A stretch of 64,000 nt of DNA from Eriocheir sinensis (lineage: Eukaryota > Arthropoda > Malacostraca > Decapoda > Varunidae), in contig NC_066516.1 in NCBI RefSeq assembly GCF_024679095.1, positions 22,236,035 through 22,300,034 on the forward strand, in the 5' to 3' direction. A model generated the notes under the pieces. It was given only the letters and a program-made list of their open reading frames with translations, had not been told where the DNA came from and did not search any database. This document shows, piece after piece, positions 1 through 10,968 of the stretch. A program made the translations under genes and the position numbers. Position 1 is the first letter of the stretch; every line of letters begins with the position of its first letter.

Positions 1-371
1 TTAAATAGATGTTCGTTCTCATGTGACTACATTAGTTTGTAGGAAGAGATTTTTATATATAGAAACTTTTTTCTTACTCATATAATTTGGTATTTGGCAT
101 CTTAGGCTTGCTCCTTTTACTGAAAACTGCTCTGTTTTGTCAGTTATCCTCAGTGCATTACTGCCTTAGGACACAGTTTTGACTAGAGAAAATGTGTCTT
201 GAGAGCAGTCAACGTATCTCTTGTGTCTGACGCTTTATGGGTTAATGATCAAAGGTTTAGATTCTTAATGCTTAGTAGCCACAAGCTATGTGAATGTGAA
301 TATGGATCATATCAGAATGCTGATGGCAGTCATAAAAGAAGCCAATGAACTTAAAATCAATGTTTTTTCAG
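1..371 (+). other. Intron upstream of the first visible BBS4 exon
   Basis: This AT-rich stretch has no reading frame of interest. It ends in a T-rich tract and the AG acceptor at 370-371. It is best read as part of a BBS4 intron whose donor lies outside the window. Confidence 0.7.
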
Positions 372-2619
372 GCCATCAGCTGCTTGAAGAGAGCTAATTA
401 TTTGGCACCATTTGACTGGAAAATACTTTACAACCTTGGTCTGGTCCACCTAACCATGCAGCAGTATACATCAGCTTTCCACTTCCTCTCAGCTGCTGTA
501 AACCTGCGACCCACAAAAGGCCATATCTTCATGCTTCTTGCAAGTATGTTTATTATGTTCATTTAGCAGGTCGGTAAAAATTACTCATATTAAATCTCTC
601 CTGCACTTAAAAAGGATTTCTGTCCAACAGTTGCCCTTACTTACTTGGATGATGAGGAAAATGCATGTCAAGCATACGAGCAAGCTGTGAGTCTGGAGGC
701 TAGGGACCCAAGTGTCTGCCTCAACTATGCCATCTTCCTTCACAACCACAATAATAAGGTGGGAATAATTACTTTTGTAGTAATTTTTTAATGAATACTT
801 CATCCTTTTTTTATGACCTACATTTCCTCCAAAGTAAGAGTACTAGGTAACAATTGTCATAGACATAGTCATAATAATTCAGATTAAAAGATCATGGGAC
901 ATAGACTTGGCAGAATTGGGAAACAGTTTGCAAAGATTCTGAACATGCTTGCGAGGTATGATACATATCAGAACTAAGAGCGAAGCAGCCACAAGAGAAG
1001 TATAAACAAAAATAATAAATTTAATTTCAGTAAAAACAGGAAAATTGATCAGACAGGTTTATAGAATCAAACCTAAACACCATTTACTAAATGCATTTAC
1101 TAAAAAGTTTCAAGGTCATCTGGGGAATATTTAACTACACCACATTAATGATTCATGGGACTTTTTTCCCTCAGGAAGGAGCACTCAGGATGATAAACGA
1201 ATTTGAGGTGAGAATGGTCAAGTTTAGACAATCAACTGGAGCAGACTTGGACACTGAGGTAAGATAATCACAGCCAAGAGCAAAAATAACTGGAAAAAAA
1301 TGCTCCCAAAAAGTGAATAGGAAAAGATCCAAAGTGAATGTTCACATACAGTTCAAGAGGTGTCTTGAGACTCCCTTCTAAAGCGTGTTTAGATCATAGG
1401 AGGAAGGAAATAGACAAAGGAAGACTGTTCCATAGTTTGCTAGTGGCTGAGATGAAAGAATGAAGATGCTGGTTAACTTTGGCCAAGGGGATTTGGACAA
1501 CACAGAGGTGAGCCAGAGTAGAAAGTGAAGGCTGCAGAAAGGTGGAGGCATACATTTAACAAGTTTAGAAGTGCAGTTAGCATGAAACTATAGTCTTTCC
1601 ATTTTATGAAGTTGGTAGAGTTAGTTAGCAGATTAGATTATCCACCCACCTCACCACCACCCTCTCTCTCTTTCTTTTAATTATTTAATTTAAAACACAC
1701 ACAACACACACACACACTGAAGGAAGAAAGAAAGAGAATAGAGACAACGGGATGGATGTAAAGGAGAGGTAGGGAGGGGAGGTGATGATGGAAGAAATGG
1801 TGATTATGTTGAGTTTATGGCTTAAAACTTTTTATAATCAGAAGCGACATTTGAAATTTGGTGCGTGCGGCCATCCCGGATACAGGGCGGGGCGTGTTTT
1901 CGCCCGCCGGGAGTGAAAGGGTTAATGGTGCCAAATCAATATTTTTTTTAATTGCAGTTTATATAGCAAACTCACTACCAGCATAGCTTGTCTTGCTTAC
2001 TAACATTATTTTCCTGCACAACAGTGATCTGAGTGCTTAGGAGTGAAGTAACTGGCAATTATTCACACTGATCTATCATAATGAATGAACATTTATGCTG
2101 ATCTCAAATTCAAACTCCACAGATAATTGAAAATGGAGCAAAATTAGCAATGCTTCTTGGTGTCGATGGGTCAGCATTCCGCAAAAAATCGAGCCACACA
2201 CAACTAATAGCCCAAGATGAGGCAACTCAGGAACTAATAAAGGTTGGCTTACACAGAACTTAATATTGATTTGTGATATTAATACACTGCATTTTCCTTC
2301 CATCACAATAATGTTTTCTTATTACTGTCCTTGCATATTTCAGCCAGTGGAAGACCCTTCAAGCAACTCACTGTTTCCTGAGGAAGATGTAGAGATTTCA
2401 GCTGACAAAACCCCTCCTGAAACTATTGAAAATACAGAAACTAACTCACCATTAGAAGATAATGCCAAAACACCACAGTCCGGGAAGTCTTCTAAGAAGA
2501 TGCAGCAGAGTGAAGTACTGACCACAGCATATCTGCACTTCAAGGATGAAGAGTTGTCCTCTACACAGCTTCCTGAAGAGGAAAATGACAAAAATAACTC
2601 AAAAGAATTAGAAAATTGA
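372..2619 (+). CDS. BBS4: BBS4, Bardet-Biedl syndrome 4 protein, C-terminal part (five exons)
   Basis: BBS4 is a tetratricopeptide (TPR) subunit of the BBSome, the coat complex that carries membrane proteins into and out of cilia. The window holds the 3' end of the gene; upstream exons lie outside. Coding exons read 372-543, 631-758, 1175-1258, 2123-2242 and 2344-2619. All have AG acceptors and GT donors and keep one open frame, giving about 259 residues. The first exon (start [18 protein letters not shown]) is nearly identical to what is known of vertebrate BBS4 TPR repeats, and the second continues with a TPR helix pair ([15 protein letters not shown]). The last two exons are acidic, low-complexity tail sequence ending in TGA at 2617-2619, which is poorly conserved in the family. 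The 2242 donor (gttggc) is a weak match to consensus. No AATAAA is seen before a transposon begins 103 bases after the stop. Identification is firm; the exact tail is less so. Confidence 0.93.
1259..2122 (+). other. BBS4 intron with a TTAA-element end
   Basis: This 864-base intron separates two BBS4 coding exons. It contains a short CA tract near 1695-1717. A GC-rich block at 1860-1925 ends in gagtgaaagggttaa. Read on the minus strand that block begins TTAACCCTTTCACTCC, which matches one end of the miniature element at 7145-7385, so it is probably a remnant of the same TTAA-inserting family. Its other end could not be fixed. Confidence 0.45.
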
Positions 2620-2721
2620 TTACTCCATTTTAGTAAATTAGACTGTCACACCAACACTTTAGAATGAGAATCACTAATGCTAAATGAGTAAGTGCAATTG
2701 AGATGGGATTGTAATCATGAC

Positions 2722-3391
2722 TACAGGGAGTCCTTCATTTGCAAGATAGATGCGTTCCAGAAGGGACCGTGCAAAGTAAATTTCGTGCAATGTAAGGATG
2801 ATCACCCCCAGTACTGGAGTAAACTGGGTAATTATTGAAAATCACTCCGCACCTCCAAAATACGATATTACGCCTCCATATTGTACTTAAGGGACGAAAT
2901 ACATGTCCCTTATCCATAATATGAAGGTGGAAAAAATTAAAAATAATGAAAAAGTGGTAAAGGTAGTGAAAAGGCATATTATACATACGCTACATACACT
3001 ATGTGAAAGGATGGGAGTTGATTGAGTAAACTTCGATCTCTTTGGAGTACTACCACATGCTGGAGAATCCGATGGGCGCTTGGGAGCCATGGTTAATTGG
3101 TGGTAAGTTGGTAACACACCGAACGAACGGGGAGAGAGACGCTACCACAGCCGTGCGTGGGTAAAGAATGAGCGGCGCGGCCCGGGTGGCGGTAAACACA
3201 GTGGGTGGCGGGAAACACCTAGTGACGCCTGGTGGCTGCATTACTGAACTAAATCAGCCGCACGAAACTTGATTTTCTTGAAATCGTGTTATTTTAAGGA
3301 ATATGTGTAATATGAGGAAAAAAACCCTATTTTTTGACACTGCTATTTTGAATTTGTGCAATCTAGTCGTGCAAATCAAGGACTCCCTGTA
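2722..3391. mobile_element. Tigger/pogo-like miniature element with TA target duplication
   Basis: The two ends are inverted repeats. The left begins CAGGGAGTCCTTCATTTGCA just inside TA at 2722-2723; the right is its complement, ending GGACTCCCTG before TA at 3390-3391. The subterminal region with gcgttccagaa and repeated gtgcaa motifs resembles Tigger (Tc1/mariner, pogo branch) ends. The 666-base body has no transposase frame, so it is non-autonomous. It begins 103 bases after the BBS4 stop and may lie in or just past the BBS4 3' UTR. Confidence 0.7.
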
Positions 3392-3404
3392 TTTCCTGTT
3401 TAGG

Positions 3405-3645
3405 TCTCTGTTGGTGCAGAGGTTAGCATGCCTAACTATGAATCTACAGGCCTGGGTTCCAGCCCACCCAGCACTTCGATCATTCTTCCTTTAGGGAAAA
3501 AAAAAGGTCAATAAATGGGTGCCTGGGAAACCTAGGGAAGGTAAACTGTGATAACCCAGATGTTGCACTAGCCATGTGTCCCAGGCTAATGGGTTCTCAT
3601 CCACCACAGGCTCAAGGGGTTAATGGAACAAAAAATCACCATGGC
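3405..3645 (+). mobile_element. tRNA-derived SINE, copy 1
   Basis: The head resembles a tRNA gene: an A-box-like tggtgcagagg at 3412-3422 and a B-box-like ggttccagccc at 3455-3465, 33 bases apart. A body of about 150 bases follows. It contains gggtgcctgggaaaccta, then ggtaaactgtgataaccc, and a palindromic stretch around the words catccaccacagg. The same ordered blocks recur at 50207-50455, which defines a dispersed family. It starts 14 bases after the Tigger-like element. It is not a functional tRNA: the acceptor stem does not pair and the B box is degenerate. Confidence 0.65.
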
Positions 3646-4690
3646 CACATGCAGTTAATAATGTATACTCCAAACTTTACTTGTTAAGATCAGGGTAAGG
3701 TAATCAAACTAAAAAAACTAGAATTTTACAGTTGGAGAAGCATAAATTTGACATGTTTGTATGATGCTGGTTCAGGTTCAAGTGAGGAGCATTCTTGAGT
3801 TGAAAGGTAAATTGGAAAAGTGTAGACATGGAAGTAGACAATATGAGCATGACTCCAATTCTGTAAATTACAACTACATAAACAACTTGGTAAAACACAC
3901 ACATACACACAATAAAGTCCCACATTTGGCGACTATCTTGTGCCAGAGAAAGCTCGCCAAATTCAAATTCACCAAATGCAGATCATTAAAACAATAGGAA
4001 AAAGTTAATTGGTACCAAAGTCCTGGTGTCTTTAAACCTCATTTTTCCTGTCATTATTATCGGATACCAAAAGATGATAAAAAGACGAGATGAAAAAATA
4101 CTTTCTTTAATCTTCATTCTATATTCAGTATGGTGCATGGTAGAAACAAGTGCTGGTTACATAACCAAACGGTGTCTTCACTTACACCACTGCTCTCACC
4201 TCCCCATTGCTCCTTCCAGCACCTGTAGAGGCCTTTGATGCCATATTACACTTGGTAGATGGCAGTGGGCTACACTGTCAAGAGTGAGAGGTGGAGCACA
4301 AGTTATCACATGTGGCAGACTCACTCAACTGTTTCATCAGCTGGCTTGACATCAACATGGTGGCCACACTGCTGAAAATTGGGATTGTAAATGTATAACA
4401 CTGATAAACTTTTGGCAAGGAAATAAGCAATAACAGTTTGCAAACATTTCCTAAGGGAAGAAACATTTATCTAGTGCAAGACTGTGGTTGCTAGATATGA
4501 CTTAGTGCTTGCTGGAAGGGGGAAATAATTACTAAACGAGAGAATATGGCCACCAAATGAGAATTAATGTAGTGACTGACTGGAGTCACCAAATCTAAGC
4601 ACACCAAATGCAAGTCTTTACTGTATGTATGAATGAATTCACTTGCATTCAGTGTTTGAGTACAAGTGGGGTATTCAGTGCAATGAAGAA
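3646..4690. other. Intergenic stretch, no gene seen
   Basis: The region is AT-rich. The only frames are short and biased by base composition, with no recognisable motif. No repeat was identified by eye. Confidence 0.4.
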
Positions 4691-4844
4691 TTACCGTATT
4701 TGACAGCATATAAGACACTTTTTTTTTTCCAAAGAATTGTCCCAGAAAATCAAGGGTCAGCTTTGGGTTGCTGGCTAGTGAAATTTTAAAAATGTACTAA
4801 AATATTACAACTAGAATTACAATGTAGAATAATGAAAAAATATG

Positions 4845-5000
4845 ATGTACAAACTTCATTCTCCCACGACCTCTGTGTGTAACGAAACACATGAGAAATT
4901 AGTCCAGACAAGGAAAGGTTTTACCAGCGCCGGGGATGGAAGCCGCGACCAGCGAGACAGGAAAGCCACTCCTTAACCACTCAGCCAAAGAGGTACTACA
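4845..5000 (-). mobile_element. tRNA-derived SINE of a second family
   Basis: Read on the minus strand the head contains an exact consensus A box, TGGCTGAGTGG (4987-4977), as in class-II (Leu/Ser) tRNAs, and a B-box-like GGCTTCCATCCC (4944-4933). The head is followed by an unrelated body towards 4845. The T-arm and acceptor stem are not intact, so it is a tRNA-derived retroposon rather than a working tRNA. The body differs from that of the SINE at 3405-3645, so it is a separate family. Confidence 0.55.
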
Positions 5001-5251
5001 CTCGCTGAGTGAGTTTTGGGAGGCTCACCCATCAGGCAGGTCTGGTACCACATTTAAACCCATTACCCCTCTGACATGTCACTGTCTACACCCTATTTGT
5101 TTACATCTCAAAGCAGGACTCTTGAGTCTCTCAAAAGGACCAGTTTTTGTAGACCCCAGCAAATATTAAGGTTTTTAAATGCAAAATATTGGGATTTAAT
5201 AAAGATCTTAATACATATGAAACTTTAAAAATGACCTGATAGCAGGGAGGG

Positions 5252-5292
5252 CTACGAATGTCAGGCGAAAACACTTCACCTGACATTCGTAG
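5252..5292. repeat. Perfect 14-bp hairpin
   Basis: The arms ctacgaatgtcagg and cctgacattcgtag are exact reverse complements, separated by a 13-base loop. The hairpin lies inside the TIR element at 4692-5367. Confidence 0.8.
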
Positions 5293-5367
5293 TTAATACC
5301 CATTTACTATTTTTCAAATACCAGCCCAAATTGAACTGTGTCTTATAAGCCATCATATATAGTATGT

Positions 5368-6590
5368 TATCAAATCAAAAAAAATTAACTGAAGCACCAA
5401 TTTATGATACTTTCATTGAGTTAACTGTACAACATCATGAATATCATGCACTATAATTTTGCTGCACATAACTATATTAGTAATGTGCAACCCCAAGTGG
5501 AAATCTTTCATGTTTCAATTACTGCTTAACTTAATCAAAGCTATAAATCATATGATTTAGTTTTGCTAATGAAAGGGAATGGTGGAAGCACTGTAATAGT
5601 AAACTAATATTTATATTAATAGTTTTCACTCCACGGAAACATTGCACAATACAATGCACACAATATTATGCAATTTGTGAGAAAGATACTTTCAGGTTAC
5701 AAAGCTATATTGTATCATGCAAGTCATAATACCTAAAAATAAAGGATAATGACATTCAATCTCTTTGATAATTAACCTCTTTCTATGGGACCTTTCAAAG
5801 TGGTGGCTAACATAAGACATCCATTTTTTTTCTGTATAGCAGCCCCTAGTTCTCAGTAATCACTAAGGTTCAGTTAAAAAAAAAAAAATTACACAACTTT
5901 TAAGACTATGCTACTCAAGTATGCTTGATTCTGTGGAATTTGCTTTGGTATATAGTTTCACTTTGGCAACTGCATCTTTTCAGTTATTTTTTGCTTGATT
6001 TGAGCATTTTGAGATTTAGTGATGCAGTCTTGTTATATTAGAATTTAGTGAAAATGTCCACTAAACTGAGATTAGTGTGAAACTGAATAGATTTAATGGA
6101 ATAGCCCACAAAATAGATGAGATGATGAGCACAAATACATTAAAAAGAACACTCATGGTAAGCCCCCACAGAAGGACAGGGAATGTCTGGTGCTGTATTG
6201 AGGTAGGAGATTGCTTGGCATGGCATGCAGCCATAAACACTTGTGCTCCAAGCTTTTAAAAGACAATGATCAGGTGAGAACAGATGATGGCCACCAATCT
6301 CCAGAAGCTCTTTAGTGAGCAGAGGGTGCAAAGAATCTCCAGGCTCACCTGGTTTACTCACCTGGTTGGCCCATCCATTCTCTATAGCACAACAATGAAA
6401 TATAGCATAAAAAGTTGGGTGGGTCAAAAAACTGGTAGCACGCCAGCCCCTAAGTTGATAAATCATAGTGCTATGTGTGACTGTATGGGTTGGAAGGATG
6501 TGCCATAAGCAATGTACTTGTGTTTAGTCTTGAAAATTATAAAGCACATCAGATAAGTGAGTGTGTAGGGAAGAACAAAAACAAAAATGT
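5368..6590. other. Intergenic stretch, no gene seen
   Basis: The sequence is AT-rich to about 6060, then of more balanced composition. The 108-residue minus-strand frame at 6140-6466 has no recognisable domain, and its position just 5' of a LINE suggests repeat-derived sequence. Confidence 0.35.
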
Positions 6591-8640
6591 GCTGAGAATG
6601 GGTACAGTGAACATCGGAACAATGGTGGGAAAAAGAAGAGAAGTGGTGGAGATGCTGGCCAGAAGGAAAGTCAACTTTTGATGTGTTCAAGAAACCCAGT
6701 TTCATGGAGAAGATTGTAGAACATTTGGAGATGGAGAGGAAAGAGATAAATTCTGGTGGTCTGGAGAGAGGGACAAAGGTGATGTAGGGATACTGGTGAA
6801 CCTAGTACAGGATATAATGAAGGTAGATAAAAAAACACCAAGGATAATGAAGATCAAGATGTTGATGGGTGGAATGGTATTTCAAGTAATATCAGCATAA
6901 GCACCATAGGGAGGGAGACCACAAGAAGACCAGGAAGAGGTCTTGGAAAAACTGGATGATAGCATTGGCAGAATACCAGAAGACAACTTGCTGATGATTG
7001 GTGGGGACCTAAATTGGCATGTAGAGATGGACAGAAGATTTGAGGAAGTCATGGGAATCTGTGGTTATAAGGAGAAGAATACAGATGGTGAAAGCATATT
7101 AGAGTTTTGCCAGGGAAAACAGCTGAGGGTATTAAATGCAATTCTTAACCCTTTCCATCCGTGATGCAGATGTCGGCGTCAAAGTATGGAAAGGGTCAAG
7201 AGGAAATGGAAGAGGATTAATCCTCTTCTAAATCTCTTAATCCTCCTCTAAATTCCTCTTAATCCTCTTCCATTTCCTCTTAAGAGGTTTAGAAGAGGAT
7301 TAAGAGGTTTAGAAGAGGACTAACCCTTTCCATACAGTGACGCCGTCAGACGCCGACGTCGGCGTTGCCGGAGTGAAGGGGTTAAGCAGGAAAAAGAAAA
7401 AAATCACCTACAGAAGTAGAAGAGTAGACACAGATTGATTACATATTAGAAAGGAGAAATAAGTGAATACTGTTGAAAGGACTAAGATTATTCAGGGAGA
7501 AACATCTTCAACGTAGACTTTTATGTAGTGATGTCAGGATAATAGCCATGAAGAAAAACAGAAGGAAGAGAGGAGAAGTTAAAACAGTGGATATCAAGGG
7601 AGGAAGCAATGAGGAGAGATAGAAAATGTGAGAAAGAGAATGGAGGGAAGTGAATGAGGATGGGAAAACTGCGAGACAATAACATGGAGGCTGGTAGAGA
7701 AATCTGTGGGGAGGAGAAACTTTAGAAGAAAAGAAACATGGTAGTGGAATGAAAAGGGAGTTCAACAGGTAATAAGAGAAGAAAGAGGCTTACAAAATGT
7801 GGCAAAAAAGTGGAGCAGAGACCTACAGTGAAACATACAAGCAGAAGACAATAAAAAAGGGAGGTAGCAATTAAGTGCTAAAAGATCTATTTTGGAAGAA
7901 TGGAAGATAAATTTGAGTGAACCAAAGAAGATGGCAGACCTTTTCAGAATAACCAAGCAGTTGAAAAGAGAGACAAGACATAGCAGGAGGAAAATATGTA
8001 AAAGACAGCAGGGGAGAGATCAAACTAGAAGAGATGGAGGGAACACTTCAGAGATCTACAAAACAAACAAAATGAATACCAACTAGAGAAAGAGTGAAAG
8101 TTGAAGGACCACTGGAGGAGATCATGGAAAAGGAAGTAAAGGCAACTTTGAAGGGAATGAAGAGTGGGAAAGCAACAGGAGTGACAGGAGTAACTAGTGA
8201 TCTATTAAAGGCAGCAGGAAAGGAAGGTTTGAGAGAGCTGACTAACATCATGAACAAAAAGCTAGATAGAGAGGGGGTACCAGAAGATTGGAGATGTAGT
8301 ACTACCATACTAATCTATAAGGGCAAGGGAGATGCTATGGAATGTAGCAAGTACAGAGGAGTGAGGCCACTAGAACATAGAATGAAAGTATAGTACAAAG
8401 GAGTGCTGGAGAAGAGACTCGGAAAGTTGGCTGATATAGGGGACTATCGGTTAGGTTTTACCCAGCCAGGTCCACTCCAGGGGCTAGTATATCTAGTATG
8501 AGGCAACTACAGGAAATATACAGAAAAAGAAGCTCTACCACAATTTTGTGGATCTAGAGAAGGCTATTGACCAAGTACAAAGGGAGGTAATAAAATGGGC
8601 CCTCAGGAGAAAGAGGGTATCTCTAATAGAATAGTGGTAG
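6590..8640 (+). pseudogene. Degraded LINE (endonuclease/reverse transcriptase), interrupted by a miniature element
   Basis: This is a dead non-LTR retrotransposon. From 6598 the frame reads MGTVNIGTM and later the CVQET block typical of the apurinic-like endonuclease (EEP) domain, but a TGA lies at 6679-6681 and further stops fall where a 'YAPQ' motif is expected near 6900. The endonuclease core resumes at 6943-7140 (GGDLNWHV). After an inserted element (7145-7385) comes a piece resembling the family's 'ITY...QIDYIL' end, with a frameshift near 7435. The reverse-transcriptase start appears at 8094-8370 (MKSGKATGVTG, PEDWR, KYRGVRPL), and a frame-shifted FVDLEKA-type block lies at 8540-8600. 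The catalytic YADD region was not found. Multiple stops, shifts and one insertion exclude function. Confidence 0.85.
7145..7385. mobile_element. TTAA-flanked miniature element inserted in the LINE
   Basis: TTAA occurs at both edges (7145-7148 and 7382-7385). The ends are inverted: left TTAACCCTTTCCATCCG, right (complement) TTAACCCCTTCACTCCGGC. TTAA target duplication with a CCC-start terminus is the known signature of piggyBac-type elements. The interior holds a nested palindrome built of taatcctcttc/gaagaggatta units and a gacgtcggcgt block. It splits the endonuclease domain of the LINE, so it is younger than that LINE insertion. Confidence 0.7.
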
Positions 8641-9670
8641 CAATTATGCCTCTGAATGTGGGAGCAAAGTCACATGTAAAGACAGCAGCAGGAACATCAG
8701 AAGGCGAGGCGAACACAACCCTACCACGGGGGTTCAGGGGCATGCTCCCCCGGAAGTGGGAAGGGAAGGGGGGTGGAAGGGAAGACATGGCCTAAAATAT
8801 CTAGTTGACTGTCCGGAATTTTGACTGGAAATTACCCAGTCGGTCCAAAATTTTGGCACAGAGCAAGTGCTAATAATAATCAGTAAATGAACCATAATTT
8901 ATATGAAAATTCCCTTGTAGAAGAACATAGAAATAAAAATCAATAAATAAGTTAGAATTTTTTTGTGAAAATTCCCTTGTAGAGGGACATACCAAGGTAC
9001 TTCAATGCTCAAGGTGACTGGAATAAAACATTTTGCATGGTGTTGCTGAGGTATGTTTAACCTCATTACTTTTAGCATAGTAAGTTTAATAAATTAACTC
9101 ATTTGCCATGCCATCCAGTGGAAATTCCTATGGGGGAGTGGGTAGCTGCCTCAGCAAAGAATATGGAAATGATGGTTGCCTCCTCCACTCTCATTGATAA
9201 CAGTGGTGCAGCATGAAGTGTGTCACATTAATTGTCAACAATTAAATTAAACAAATCAAACAAAACTAAATCTAGCCTAATATAACCTAACCTTATCTAA
9301 CCTGACCTGACCTGACCCCTTGCTGCCAAAATACATGGCCACATGTATCTTTAGTTGTATAATCACACTGTACTGCCTGGGGGTTGGGATGGCATGCTCC
9401 TCCCTTCTCCTTTGTTGTTTACTTGCAACAATAAACTATCGATCGATCAATCAATCAAACACAATGTCATGCAAGACGGCTACCATTATTCCCATACAAT
9501 AATAGCTGCCTCGTCTTCCTCAAGGTGTTCATGGGTATGTATGATAGCTCCAGATTATGGTATTCAGATCACTTCAAAATGGAATAAGTTATCAAAAAAA
9601 ATGGTGGGATTATTAAGCTCTAGAGCTTCTCAAATAACAAATTGATCATGTGAAAATGCAGCACATGTTA
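8641..9670. other. LINE-flanking AT-rich DNA with a possible LINE 3' tail
   Basis: A hairpin-prone GC-rich block lies at 8715-8760. A ~60-base unit containing gaaaattcccttgtaga is tandemly doubled at 8905-8990. A degenerate run of cctaacc/cctgacc units lies at 9270-9317. At 9436-9460 a tail of the form (atcg/atca)n follows caataaactatc, which looks like the 3' terminus of a non-LTR element. No gene was found. Confidence 0.4.
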
Positions 9671-9679
9671 GTCCTACAT

Positions 9680-9723
9680 AGGCCTGAGTAGTTTGTCTGA
9701 CCCTGACAAAGACCACTCAGGCC
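9680..9723. repeat. Hairpin of about 19 bp
   Basis: The left arm aggcctgagtagtttgtc and the right arm gacaaagaccactcaggcct pair with one or two mismatches around a 6-base loop. The origin is unknown; it may be a MITE remnant. Confidence 0.7.
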
Positions 9724-10177
9724 TGCTAATTTTTATTTTTTTATTTTTTTATTGATACTTGATGTACGAGACACGGCGTTGCTTACTTGCTATGCTTGTA
9801 GGGGTGTCTCCTGTAGGGAGTTGACTGTTACTCATCTCTCTGAGGGCCGGGAATGATTTGTGACACTTGAGGGCGGCCAGTTCCAAAGATTCTAAGATCC
9901 ATTGTTAGGAGTCTGTGTATCTCTTTACCAAGGCTCTCGCGGAAGTTATCGGGGTTTCCATCGGTGGTTTTATGAGTCTGTCACTGTCAGTAGTCCGTTT
10001 AGCAAGGCTTCCGCGCTGTAAACGGGAAAAACCCTCTTGGTAGTTAGCTTACCTCTACCGTGGCCTTTGAAAATAATCGGTACGAGAACAAGAAGCGTTT
10101 GATAATACCAGTCCTGAGTCCTTTGCAAGCCCGTGCTCAATGGCGGCAACCTGGCGTGTGGAGGAATAGACTCGCAT

Positions 10178-10357
10178 CGTTGCCAGATTATCGTACTCAG
10201 AGCCTTTCATTTACCTGTTTCTGAGCCATAACTATTGCTAAAAACACCAACTATTTTAACGATAACCATATATGAAGGCAATTATTGGGGTCGTGGAGGC
10301 AATTTTTGGCTCGGAAATCGGTAAACATAGGTGGCTGAGTACGACAATCTGGCAACG
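10178..10357. mobile_element. Miniature TIR element (CGTTGCCAGATT family)
   Basis: The inverted ends read cgttgccagattatcgtact and, complemented from the right, CGTTGCCAGATTGTCGTACT, followed by a matching CAG. The 180-base interior has no frame. A second, partial copy with the cagattatcgtactcag core lies at about 39988-40060 in a TTLL3 intron. The target duplication is not clear. Confidence 0.6.
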
Positions 10358-10401
10358 TTACCCGGGAGTCACTTGGGTGCTCCGAAAATGTCGTTCCGGT
10401 C

Positions 10402-10612
10402 GGTATTCTCAAACGCTTCCATCCCTCACATCAACTATTTCCAAAGGCCTAAAAGGAGATCAGTGGGGTCCTAATAAGTCTTTTTGGGATCATGGTACAG
10501 AAGAAGGGTCAAATTACCACCAGCCTGTCATTAAACTACCCCTGGAAATGCCCCAAACTCCCACGATAAAGCCTTAATTGTTAAATAGGTGATCATGGGA
10601 GCCGAATGGTTG
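10402..10612 (+). mobile_element. MITE of the GTATTCTCA family, copy 1
   Basis: The start is ggtattctcaaacgcttcc. The body shares ordered blocks (caactatttccaaaggcc, catggtacagaagaagggtc, ctggaaatgcccc) with copies at 36505, 38898, 39674, 40749, 41131 and 51932. A strongly diverged inverted copy seems to occupy about 9870-10110. Confidence 0.6.
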
Positions 10613-10968
10613 GCAGCTTACTTATTCTATATTTCACTCATTGCTATCGTTTACGTCGCCTGTTTCGGCTCTAATACATGGCACAAACATCAGAGAAACA
10701 CTTTTAATCAAGAGAAGGCTTTACAACAAACGAACAGGGCAGATTAAAAAAAAATATATATTTATACCTCCTTGTTGACGTTCACTCATGCAGTTCCTGT
10801 TTGATATGTGTGTTGTCTTGCGGGCAATATCGACCATCGCAAAAGGTGGCACAAGTGGACAAACTAGAACAAAACCCAGGCAAATTAATATGTTTCCCTT
10901 CTGTGTATTCTCCAGTACTCATGCGTAAATAGTGGACAGAAGAGCGACATACGTACTTATATACATAT

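Larger units (their letters stand above)
4692..5367. mobile_element. TIR miniature element with a SINE inside
   Basis: The left end reads accgtatttgacagcatata then agacac. The complement of the right end reads tactatatatgatggcttat then aagacac, so the termini form an imperfect inverted repeat of about 27 bases. This 'cgtattt...cata(ta)agacac' type of end is common in animal DNA transposons. There is no transposase frame. A SINE (4845-5000, minus strand) and a perfect 14-bp hairpin (5252-5292) lie inside. The exact boundaries and the target duplication were not resolved. Confidence 0.5.

Noticed and set aside
3510..3515. AATAAA as the BBS4 polyadenylation signal
   Set aside because: It lies nearly 900 bases after the stop inside a SINE body; position alone does not support it.
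4923..5000. tRNA gene (Leu/Ser type) on the minus strand
   Set aside because: The A box is perfect but the B box and stems are degenerate and a non-tRNA body follows, so it is called a SINE.
6140..6466. 108-codon minus-strand frame
   Set aside because: No recognisable motif, and it lies just 5' of a LINE on the opposite strand.
9270..9317. Interstitial telomere repeat (arthropod TTAGG type)
   Set aside because: Only degenerate cctaacc/cctgacc units are present, too few and too varied, and they lie near a retroposon tail.
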